From UBA3263 sp964549975 (GTDB lineage Bacteria > Bacteroidota > Bacteroidia > Bacteroidales > Muribaculaceae): a stretch of DNA of 7,862 bases. The position numbers and the translations under genes were made by a program. Positions 1 to 5,557 of this stretch are shown piece after piece; position 1 is the first letter of the stretch, and each line of letters begins with the position of its first letter. The stretch spans positions 1-7,862 of the forward strand of contig CAZJWM010000097.1 of NCBI GenBank assembly GCA_964549975.1, in the 5' to 3' direction. The notes under the pieces were generated by a model. The model did no database searches. It saw only the letters and a program-made list of their open reading frames with translations, and had not been told where the DNA came from.

Positions 1-275
1 CTGCACGTCAGGCCGTGGAAAACGACGTCCACATCCTCGGCGTCAGCTCTCTGGCTGCCGGCCATAAGACCCTCATTCCGCAAGTGATTGAGCAGCTGCG
101 CAAGCTTGGCCGCGAAGACATCATGGTCACCGCCGGCGGTGTAATCCCCGCGCAAGACTACGATTTCCTCTATCGCGCAGGCGTGGCCGCCATCTTCGGC
201 CCCGGCACACGCATCCCCGTCAGCGCCATCAAGATGCTCGAACTGCTCGACCCCGAACTGGCCGACGTCAAGTAA
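1..275 (+). CDS. Methylmalonyl-CoA mutase large subunit, C-terminal fragment (5' end outside window)
   Basis: Reading from base 3, about 90 residues are visible up to the TAA at 273-275. The product is the catalytic large subunit of adenosylcobalamin-dependent methylmalonyl-CoA mutase (scpA/mutB/mcmB type). It interconverts succinyl-CoA and methylmalonyl-CoA in the cytosol, which in Bacteroidales is the route to propionate. The visible part is the last stretch of the B12-binding domain: VHILGVSSLAAGH, then the TAGGVIPAQDYDFL strand and loop, then GVAAIFGPGTRIP, all strongly characteristic of this family. The DxHxxG cobalamin-ligand motif and the TIM-barrel domain would lie upstream. Close relatives such as isobutyryl-CoA mutase share this domain, but the GVIPxQDYDFL and IFGPGTxIP blocks fit the mutase large subunit best. 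The gene ends just before an intrinsic terminator, so it is probably the last gene of its operon. Confidence 0.93.
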   Translation, partial: ARQAVENDVHILGVSSLAAGHKTLIPQVIEQLRKLGREDIMVTAGGVIPAQDYDFLYRAGVAAIFGPGTRIPVSAIKMLELLDPELADVK

Positions 276-297
276 GCCACTACTAATCGACACCTTC

Positions 298-333
298 AAA
301 AGGCTGCACTCACGCAACGAGTGCAGCCTTTTT
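298..333 (+). terminator. Rho-independent terminator after methylmalonyl-CoA mutase
   Basis: A perfect 10-bp stem, GGCTGCACTC (302-311) with GAGTGCAGCC (319-328), closes a 7-base loop and is followed by five T's (329-333). Four A's at 298-301 can pair with the T run and lengthen the stem to 14 bp. It lies 22 bases after the mutase stop and 18 bases before the next promoter, so it separates the two transcription units. A matching A run on the left could also let it act on the minus strand. Confidence 0.93.
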
Positions 334-345
334 CTCGCTCTGAAA

Positions 346-357
346 ATCAAATTTGAT
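346..357. promoter_or_regulatory. Perfect 12-bp palindrome over the -33 element (possible operator)
   Basis: ATCAAATTTGAT is a perfect palindrome, and the TTTG of its right arm (352-355) is the -33 element of the promoter for the SPOR-folE unit. A dimeric regulator bound here would compete with RNA polymerase. The match stops at the next base on each side (A/A). In an AT-rich spacer a 12-bp palindrome can arise by chance, so function is inference. Confidence 0.3.
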
Positions 358-383
358 AGAGTCAGGAAAAAGTTGTAACTTTG
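352..383 (+). promoter_or_regulatory. Bacteroidetes-type promoter for SPOR-folE unit
   Basis: TTTG at 352-355 and TAACTTTG at 376-383 are separated by 20 bases. This matches the known Bacteroidetes primary sigma factor consensus of a -33 TTTG and a -7 TAnnTTTG. The predicted transcript begins near 389-391 and has a short leader of about 18 bases before the ATG at 408. The promoter lies directly after the mutase terminator, as expected for a new unit. Confidence 0.87.
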
Positions 384-396
384 CGGATAGAAAATA

Positions 397-409
397 ATAA
401 CGTCGTTAT
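397..409 (+). promoter_or_regulatory. Dyad overlapping the SPOR gene start codon
   Basis: ATAACG (397-402) and CGTTAT (404-409) form a perfect inverted repeat around a single T. The last two bases of the right arm are the AT of the start codon. As DNA it could be an operator just downstream of the transcription start. As RNA it could only form a weak 5-bp stem with a 3-base loop. It is seen directly in the sequence, but a role is unproven and chance is possible. Confidence 0.25.
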
Positions 410-893
410 GAAGAAATTATATCTCTGCTTGGTTATTGCTGTTGCTGCGGTTGGGAGCATGAGCGCTCGCGAAGCGGCTGATTCTGTTGCTCAAAGCATC
501 AGTTTTGCCGACCGCGTGATGCAACGCCACACCAACGTGAGCGTCGTTCAGCCTGAAGAACTCAACGCGCGCCTGCTGCGCACGGCCTCATCCACCTCGT
601 CGGCCTCCTCCGGCGAAGTGACCTCCGGAGCCGGCTATCGCTTGCAGGTCTATAGCAACAACAATGCTCGCACCGCCAAAGCCGAAGCCTCGGCCCGCGC
701 ATCGCAAATTGCCGAACGTTTCCCGCAGTGGGCCACCTACGTGCAATGGGATGCCCCCTACTGGCGCCTGCGCGTGGGCGACTTCCCCTCCTACCACGAT
801 GCCACATCGGCCATGTCAGAGATGAAACAAGCGTTCCCGGCCTTTCAGCGTGAGATACGCGTGGTTCGCGACCGCGTTAAAGTCAACAATTGA
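408..893 (+). CDS. Secreted SPOR-domain protein
   Basis: This 161-residue protein has an N-terminal signal peptide: a KK pair at residues 2-3, a hydrophobic stretch at about 4-17, and likely cleavage after the SMSA at 17-20. A Ser/Ala-rich linker (about 59-74) leads to a C-terminal SPOR domain (about 76-157) with the typical GYRLQVYS opening strand and the YWRLRVGDF strand at 118-126. SPOR domains bind peptidoglycan denuded of stem peptides, so the protein probably acts in the periplasm, perhaps at the division site. I chose the ATG at 408. The in-frame TTG at 381 lies inside the promoter -7 element and cannot be translated from that transcript, and only 408 gives a clean signal peptide. The TGA overlaps the folE ATG by one base (TGATG), which suggests coupled translation. 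I recall a similar SPOR-folE pair in Bacteroides genomes. The exact cellular role is unknown. Confidence 0.9.
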   Translation: MKKLYLCLVIAVAAVGSMSAREAADSVAQSISFADRVMQRHTNVSVVQPEELNARLLRTASSTSSASSGEVTSGAGYRLQVYSNNNARTAKAEASARASQIAERFPQWATYVQWDAPYWRLRVGDFPSYHDATSAMSEMKQAFPAFQREIRVVRDRVKVNN

Positions 894-1483
894 TGGAACA
901 AAAGCAATATTCTCCGGAAGATGAAGAGCGCATCGCCAAGATGGCTCAACACATTCAGGCTATCATAGAATTGATGGGCGAAGACCCCAAGCGCGAAGGT
1001 CTGCTGAAGACCCCCATGCGCGCTGCCCGCGCCCTCAACTACATCACGTCGGGCTACCGCCAAAACCCCACGGAGCTGATGAGCAAAGCCATTTTCAGCT
1101 ACAATGGGTCGCAGATGGTGGTGGTGAAAGACGTGGAATTCTATTCGCTGTGCGAACACCATGTGCTCCCGTTTTTCGGCAAAATGTCGGTGGGCTACGT
1201 GCCCGACGGCACGATGCTCGGGCTGAGCAAAGTGGCACGCGTGATTGATGCCTATGCCCGACGTCTGCAAGTGCAGGAACACTTGACGGCGCAGGTGTGT
1301 CGCGAAATCTTCGATACTCTCCCGGCCAAAGGCGTGATTGTGAAATGCACCGCCGCTCACCTCTGCATGAAAATGCGCGGCGTGGAGAAGCAAGACTCCA
1401 TGACCACCACCACCGACTATCTTGGCGTATTTGCTGAAGATGCAGCACTTCGCGCCGAATTTTTCAACGCATTAAAAGACTAA
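893..1483 (+). CDS. folE: GTP cyclohydrolase I
   Basis: This 196-residue cytosolic enzyme opens and rearranges the GTP ring to 7,8-dihydroneopterin triphosphate plus formate, the first step toward tetrahydrofolate and, in many bacteria, queuosine-type deazapurines. The single domain is of normal length. Visible motifs are CEHH at residues 87-90 (zinc ligand Cys87 and His90, with catalytic His89), GLSKVARV at 110-117, RLQVQEHLT at 124-132, and AHLCMKMRG at 155-163 with Cys158 as the other zinc ligand. All catalytic and metal residues expected from the E. coli enzyme are present. The start is the ATG at 893, which overlaps the SPOR stop; the TTG one codon earlier is less likely. The gene is second in its unit and has no promoter of its own, so its expression should follow that of the SPOR gene. 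Confidence 0.97.
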   Translation: MEQKQYSPEDEERIAKMAQHIQAIIELMGEDPKREGLLKTPMRAARALNYITSGYRQNPTELMSKAIFSYNGSQMVVVKDVEFYSLCEHHVLPFFGKMSVGYVPDGTMLGLSKVARVIDAYARRLQVQEHLTAQVCREIFDTLPAKGVIVKCTAAHLCMKMRGVEKQDSMTTTTDYLGVFAEDAALRAEFFNALKD

Positions 1484-1484
1484 T

Positions 1485-1493
1485 CCCCCCCCC
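1485..1493 (+). repeat. Nine-C homopolymer in the folE/DUF4293 spacer
   Basis: Nine consecutive C's make up most of the 14-base spacer between the folE stop and the next ATG, ending four bases before that start codon. The tract lies outside both reading frames, so slippage would change leader length and not the frame. C-rich leaders do not resemble a ribosome binding site. Homopolymers of this length are prone to both replication slippage and sequencing error. Confidence 0.85.
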
Positions 1494-1497
1494 ACTT

Positions 1498-1899
1498 ATG
1501 GTAATTCAACGTATTCAGACGCTGTGGCTCCTCTGCGGCGTGGTTTGCGCTGCGCTCTCATTGTGCATGCCTTGGTTCAGCTATGCCGACGGCAACCTGT
1601 CGGCAACGGCTTCGCCCGTGATGCTCACTCTGGTGGCGCTCAGCCTGCTGCTGCCGCTGATTGACATCTTCATGTTTCGCAATCTCAGCCGCCAAAAACA
1701 AGTGGCCACAGTGGCTATAATCGTGGCAATCGCCGCCGCCCTCTACCCCACCGGATTCTGCATGGCCAACCCCGAGGCCGGCCTCACCGCCGCTCCCGGC
1801 TCATGGCTCACCCTGGGCACAGCCATCTTTGCCCTGCTTGCCCGACGCGCCATGACTCGCGACGAGCGCCTGCTGCGCAGCGCCGACCGTCTGCGCTAA
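1498..1899 (+). CDS. DUF4293-like four-helix membrane protein
   Basis: This 133-residue integral inner-membrane protein has no known biochemical function. Four hydrophobic helices are visible at about residues 8-27, 41-60, 68-86 and 102-116. The N terminus MVIQRIQTLWLL and the C-terminal tail DERLLRSADRLR match my memory of the DUF4293 family, which is found in Bacteroidetes. By the positive-inside rule, the basic loop RNLSRQKQ (61-68) and the basic tail suggest that one loop and the C terminus face the cytoplasm. The ATG at 1498 follows folE by 14 bases, nine of them C, and there is no Shine-Dalgarno sequence. The gene lies mid-operon between folE and a glycosyltransferase gene; neither neighbour explains its job. 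I am confident it is a real membrane protein and fairly confident of the family. Confidence 0.85.
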   Translation: MVIQRIQTLWLLCGVVCAALSLCMPWFSYADGNLSATASPVMLTLVALSLLLPLIDIFMFRNLSRQKQVATVAIIVAIAAALYPTGFCMANPEAGLTAAPGSWLTLGTAIFALLARRAMTRDERLLRSADRLR

Positions 1900-1915
1900 T
1901 CAGCCTACCTCAGGA

Positions 1916-2668
1916 ATGCTATTCTCAATAATCACAGTGACCTTCAACGCGGCAGCCACTCTGCCCGCCACGCTTCGCAGCGTGACGGAGCAAACCTGCC
2001 GCGACTTTGAATATATAGTGATGGACGGAGCCTCGCGCGACCAAACCGTCGCTCTGGCCCACGCCGCCGCTATCCCGAGCGCCCGCATCATTAGCGAGCC
2101 CGACCGCGGACTCTATGACGCCATGAACAAAGCGCAGGCATTGGCCCAAGGCGAGTATCTGATCTTCCTCAATGCCGGCGACGCCTTTGCCTCGAAAGAG
2201 ACTTTGGCCGAATATGCCGAGGCCATCAAGGCGAACAATCGCCCAGGCATGGTCTATGGCCAAACTCTGCTGGTCGACGCCGAAGGCAAGGCCATCGGCC
2301 CGCGCCACCTCACCGCGCCCGAGCATCTCACGTTCAAAAGCTTTGCCCAAGGGATGCTGGTGTGTCATCAAGCCATGGCCGTGCGCCGCGACTTGGCGCA
2401 GCCCTACGACATGCAATATCGCTACTCGGCCGACTTCGACTGGGCCGTGAAGGTGCTCCGCAAGAGCCTGGGCAACGTGCTGATTCCACACGCCACCATC
2501 CACTATCTCAGTGAAGGACTCACCACCGCCAACCATCGCCGCTCACTGAAAGAGCGCTTCCGCATCATGTGTAAACACTACGGCACCGCCTCCACCATCT
2601 GCCGCCACATCGGCTTTGCCGTCAGGCACTTGCGACATAAATTTGGCGGTTTGAAAAAAGTTAGTTAA
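1916..2668 (+). CDS. Family 2 glycosyltransferase (WfgS/WcaE-like)
   Basis: This 250-residue GT-A fold enzyme is predicted to move a sugar from a nucleotide-sugar donor onto a glycan or lipid-linked acceptor at the cytoplasmic face of the membrane. The N-terminal strand FSIITVTFNAAATL (residues 3-16), the MDGASRDQT nucleotide-binding loop (36-44), SEPDRGLYDAMNKA (60-73) and the FLNAGD motif (84-89, in place of DxD) place it in the group that includes colanic acid WcaE-like and O-antigen WfgS-like enzymes. Downstream, MLVCHQAM (147-154) and YSADFDW (170-176) are also typical; the Asp pair is a plausible catalytic base region. No transmembrane helix is seen, but the C-terminal 40 residues are strongly basic, suggesting peripheral membrane binding. 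Donor and acceptor cannot be told. It stands alone, not in a polysaccharide cluster. Its stop codon is part of the next promoter. Confidence 0.9.
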   Translation: MLFSIITVTFNAAATLPATLRSVTEQTCRDFEYIVMDGASRDQTVALAHAAAIPSARIISEPDRGLYDAMNKAQALAQGEYLIFLNAGDAFASKETLAEYAEAIKANNRPGMVYGQTLLVDAEGKAIGPRHLTAPEHLTFKSFAQGMLVCHQAMAVRRDLAQPYDMQYRYSADFDWAVKVLRKSLGNVLIPHATIHYLSEGLTTANHRRSLKERFRIMCKHYGTASTICRHIGFAVRHLRHKFGGLKKVS

Positions 2669-2673
2669 TTTTG
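2642..2673 (+). promoter_or_regulatory. Bacteroidetes-type promoter for ilvA-prmA-mazG-topB unit
   Basis: TTTG at 2642-2645 and TAATTTTG at 2666-2673 are 20 bases apart, the same geometry as the promoter at 352-383. The -33 element lies inside the glycosyltransferase coding region, and the TAA stop (2666-2668) is the first part of the -7 element. A second TTTG at 2650-2653 is only 12 bases away, too close to serve. The predicted start near 2680 gives an AT-rich leader of about 26 bases before ilvA. No terminator separates this promoter from the upstream unit, so read-through into ilvA is also possible. Confidence 0.85.
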
Positions 2674-2705
2674 TCTACAAGATTAAAGAATATATCACAT
2701 AAATC

Positions 2706-3902
2706 ATGCTCGAATTAAGTGAAATCTACAACGCATCGCGCGTGTTAAAAGGAGTGGCTCGACGCACTCCCATCATGTATGCCTCGCGCATCAACCCCGA
2801 AGCACAAGTCTACCTCAAGTGCGAAAACCTGCAAAACACCGGCTCCTTTAAGCTGCGCGGTGCCTACTACAAGATTTCGCAGCTCACCGACGAAGAGAAA
2901 AGCCGCGGCGTGATTGCCTGCTCCGCCGGCAACCATGCCCAGGGCGTGGCTCTCGGTGCCTCGCGCAACGGCATCAAGTCTATCATCTGTCTGCCCGCCG
3001 GCGCCCCTCTGAGCAAGGTGGAAGCCACCAAAGGCTACGGCGCCGAAGTGTGCCTCGTGCCCGGTGTCTACGACGACGCCTATGCCAAGGCCGTTGAACT
3101 CCGCGACCAGAAAGGCTACACATTCGTTCACCCCTTCGACGACCCCAAAGTGATTGCCGGACAAGGCACCATCGGCTTGGAAATCCTCGAAGATATGCCC
3201 GAAGCCGAGGCAGTGATCGTGCCCATCGGTGGCGGCGGTCTGATTGCCGGCGTGGCCTATGCCGTGAAGCAGCTTCGCCCCGACATCAAGGTCTACGGGG
3301 TGCAGAGCGAAGGCGCTCCCTCAATGTATAATTCGCTGAAGAAAGGCGAACGCGTTCACCTCGACAGCGTCAAAACCATCGCCGACGGCATTGCCGTGAA
3401 AGAACCCGGCGAACTCACCTTCCAACTCATCTCGCAATACGTCGACGAAGTGGTCACCGTCAGCGAAGACGAAATTGCCGCTGCCATCCTCACCCTCATG
3501 GAGCAGAAGAAGCTCGTGAGCGAAGGTGCCGGTGCAGTGAGCGTGGCCGCGGCCATGTTCAACAAGGTGCCCATCAAGGGCAAAAAGGTGGTTTGCGTGG
3601 TTTCCGGCGGCAACATCGACGTCACCGCCCACAATCGCGCCGTGCGCCGTGGCCTGGTGAAGAGCGGCCGCGACTGCTCGCTCACCCTCGACCTCGAAGA
3701 CAAGCCCGGACAGCTCTCCGGAGTGCTCCAAGTGGTGGCCAAACATGGCGGCAACGTGCTGAGCGTTGTTCATGAACGCAACACCGCCGACACCTCCGTG
3801 AACGGCTGCATGCTCCACATCGAAATTGAAACCCGCGACCATAGCCACATCAAAGAGATCCGCACAGCCCTGACTGATGCAGGTTTCACCATCGTGAAAT
3901 AA
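2706..3902 (+). CDS. ilvA: Threonine ammonia-lyase (threonine dehydratase), single ACT domain
   Basis: This 398-residue PLP enzyme deaminates L-threonine to 2-oxobutanoate and ammonia, the first committed step of isoleucine synthesis. The fold-type II catalytic domain covers about 1-315: NTGSFKLRGA with the PLP Lys49, SAGNHAQG (73-80) contacting the substrate carboxylate, the phosphate-binding loop IGGGGL (174-179), and SGGN (300-303) near the pyridine ring. A C-terminal ACT domain (about 325-398, LTLDLEDKPGQLSGVL) is a likely allosteric site. One ACT domain and about 400 residues mark the medium form, longer than catabolic TdcB and shorter than the classic two-ACT biosynthetic IlvA. Its role may be biosynthetic or catabolic. 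The ATG at 2706 follows the promoter by 32 bases. The TAA overlaps the prmA ATG by one base. Confidence 0.95.
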   Translation: MLELSEIYNASRVLKGVARRTPIMYASRINPEAQVYLKCENLQNTGSFKLRGAYYKISQLTDEEKSRGVIACSAGNHAQGVALGASRNGIKSIICLPAGAPLSKVEATKGYGAEVCLVPGVYDDAYAKAVELRDQKGYTFVHPFDDPKVIAGQGTIGLEILEDMPEAEAVIVPIGGGGLIAGVAYAVKQLRPDIKVYGVQSEGAPSMYNSLKKGERVHLDSVKTIADGIAVKEPGELTFQLISQYVDEVVTVSEDEIAAAILTLMEQKKLVSEGAGAVSVAAAMFNKVPIKGKKVVCVVSGGNIDVTAHNRAVRRGLVKSGRDCSLTLDLEDKPGQLSGVLQVVAKHGGNVLSVVHERNTADTSVNGCMLHIEIETRDHSHIKEIRTALTDAGFTIVK

Positions 3903-4747
3903 TGATTGACTACGTTGAACTCCGACTGACCCTGCAGCCCTGCACCGCCGACGCAACCGACGTGCTGGCTGCTCTGTTGGCCGACGCCGGATATGAAAGC
4001 TTCGTGCCCGACGCTGAGGGTCTCACCGCATATATTCGTGTCGACGACTTCGCCCCTGAAGCCGTCGACACGGCTATTGCCTCTCTGCCATTCGATTGCC
4101 AAACCACCTACACCCACAAGGTGATTGAAGGTCAAGACTGGAACAGCGAATGGGAGAAACACTATTTTCAGCCCATCGTGGTGGGCAATCGCTGCGTGAT
4201 TCACTCATCGTTTCACACCGACGTGCCGCAAGCCGAGTTCGACATCGTCATCGACCCGAAGATGGCGTTCGGCACCGGCCACCATGCCACCACCTCGCAG
4301 GTGATTCAAGCCCTGCTCGAACTGCCCATGGAGGGACTCACCGTCACCGATATGGGCACCGGCACCGGCATCCTCTCGATCCTCAGCGCCATGCGCGGCG
4401 CCAAACCCGTCACCGGAGTGGAAATCGACCCCGGAGCATGGGAAAATGCCGTTGAAAACTGCCGTCTGAACCACGCCGACGCCCGTATGCTCTGCGGCGA
4501 CGCCTCGCTGCTGCCGCAGCTGCCCAAAGCCGACGTGTTTGTGGCAAACATCAACCGCAACATCATCACCGGCGACCTGCCCGCCTACGTCGCAGCCATG
4601 AAGCCCGGCGCAACGATGCTGCTGAGCGGATTCTACGAGGAGGATATCCCCGTGATTATGCAAGTGGCCGCGCCGCTCGGTCTCACCGAAACCGGCCACA
4701 CAACAGACAACAATTGGTGTTGCCTGAAACTCAAACTCAACAACTGA
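3902..4747 (+). CDS. prmA: Ribosomal protein L11 methyltransferase
   Basis: This 281-residue cytosolic S-adenosylmethionine-dependent enzyme trimethylates lysines and the N terminus of ribosomal protein L11. The N-terminal substrate-recognition region (about 1-90) ends in the family signature DWNSEWEKHYFQPI (79-92). Then come DPKMAFGTGHHATT (118-131), the PrmA hallmark; SAM motif I DMGTGTGILSI (150-160); the acidic end of strand 2, GVEIDPGAWENA (172-183), which holds the SAM ribose; and VANINRNII (214-222), the active-site loop. Length is close to the usual 290-300. Start choice is clear: TAATG joins it to ilvA, implying translational coupling. The mazG gene follows after four bases. It is a housekeeping gene, usually non-essential, and nothing about it looks degraded. 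Confidence 0.96.
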   Translation: MIDYVELRLTLQPCTADATDVLAALLADAGYESFVPDAEGLTAYIRVDDFAPEAVDTAIASLPFDCQTTYTHKVIEGQDWNSEWEKHYFQPIVVGNRCVIHSSFHTDVPQAEFDIVIDPKMAFGTGHHATTSQVIQALLELPMEGLTVTDMGTGTGILSILSAMRGAKPVTGVEIDPGAWENAVENCRLNHADARMLCGDASLLPQLPKADVFVANINRNIITGDLPAYVAAMKPGATMLLSGFYEEDIPVIMQVAAPLGLTETGHTTDNNWCCLKLKLNN

Positions 4748-4751
4748 ACAA

Positions 4752-5552
4752 ATGACCACACATACCCGACAAGAGAAGATTGAAGCCCTGGGCCGCGTGA
4801 TCGACGTGTTGGAACGTCTGCGCGTGGATTGCCCCTGGGATCGCAAACAAACCAACCTTTCGCTGCGCGCCAACACCATCGAAGAGGTCTACGAACTTGC
4901 CGACGCTCTCATGGCCGACGACAGCCCCAACATCCGCAAGGAGCTGGGCGACGTGTTGCTCCACGTGCTCTTCTATTCGAAGATTGGCGAAGAAAAGGGC
5001 GACTTCGACATTGTGGACGTGTGTGACGCCCTCAACACCAAACTCATCTATCGCCACCCCCACGTGTTTGGCACAGTGGAAGCCAACGACGCCGAAACCG
5101 TGCTGAAAAACTGGGAAAACCTCAAGCTCACCGAAAAGGGCGGCAACAAGACCGTGCTCTCGGGTGTGCCCTCGTCGCTGCCGGCGCTGATCAAGGCTTG
5201 CCGCGTGCAGGAGAAGGCCGCAAACGTGGGCTTCGACTGGGAAGAGCGCCATCAGGTGTGGGAAAAGGTGCGTGAGGAGATTAACGAATTTGCCGACGCC
5301 GCAGCCAACAAGAGCGCCGAAGAAGCCGAAGCCGAAATGGGCGACCTCTTCTTCTCGCTGGTCAACGCTGCGCGCCTCTACGACATCAACCCCGAAAATG
5401 CGTTGGAACGCACCAACCGCAAATTTATCAGCCGTTTCAACCACGTGGAAGCTCGCGCCAAAGAGATGGGCAAAGCCTTGCGCGACATGACGTTGGCCGA
5501 AATGGACGAACTTTGGAACGAAGCCAAAACTCTGGAACGTAAAAACTCGTAG
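4752..5552 (+). CDS. mazG: Nucleoside triphosphate pyrophosphohydrolase MazG
   Basis: This 266-residue cytosolic enzyme hydrolyses (d)NTPs to monophosphates plus pyrophosphate. In E. coli it is linked to removal of damaged nucleotides and control of ppGpp. The full tandem form is present. The first MazG domain has DCPWDRKQT (26-34), the metal-binding EEVYE (44-48), ELGDVLLHV (64-72) and RHPHVFG (101-107). The second has EEINEF (175-180) and AEMGDLFFSL (194-203), the ExxE and ExxD metal ligands. GVPSSLPALIKACRVQEKAANVGFDW (138-163) joins them and is typical of the long form. Length matches the E. coli protein (263). There is no Shine-Dalgarno sequence; the start is set by the four-base gap after prmA. 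It is not associated with mazEF here. Confidence 0.96.
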   Translation: MTTHTRQEKIEALGRVIDVLERLRVDCPWDRKQTNLSLRANTIEEVYELADALMADDSPNIRKELGDVLLHVLFYSKIGEEKGDFDIVDVCDALNTKLIYRHPHVFGTVEANDAETVLKNWENLKLTEKGGNKTVLSGVPSSLPALIKACRVQEKAANVGFDWEERHQVWEKVREEINEFADAAANKSAEEAEAEMGDLFFSLVNAARLYDINPENALERTNRKFISRFNHVEARAKEMGKALRDMTLAEMDELWNEAKTLERKNS

Positions 5553-5557
5553 CCGAC

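Noticed and set aside
381..407. Upstream in-frame TTG start for the SPOR-domain protein
   Set aside because: It lies in the TAACTTTG promoter element, ahead of the predicted transcript start, and would bury the signal peptide behind ten polar residues.
845..1393. Minus-strand open frame opposite folE (182 codons)
   Set aside because: His- and Phe-rich composition without domain motifs, fully opposite a conserved enzyme.
3321..3956. Minus-strand open frame opposite ilvA and the prmA start (211 codons)
   Set aside because: Same shadow character, and it would cross the ilvA-prmA junction where both plus-strand genes are secure.
4737..5444. Long minus-strand open frame opposite mazG (235 codons)
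   Set aside because: Rich in His, Val, Phe and Gly with no recognisable motif; it mirrors the codon pattern of mazG, which has full family motifs on the plus strand. Typical antisense shadow in GC-rich DNA.
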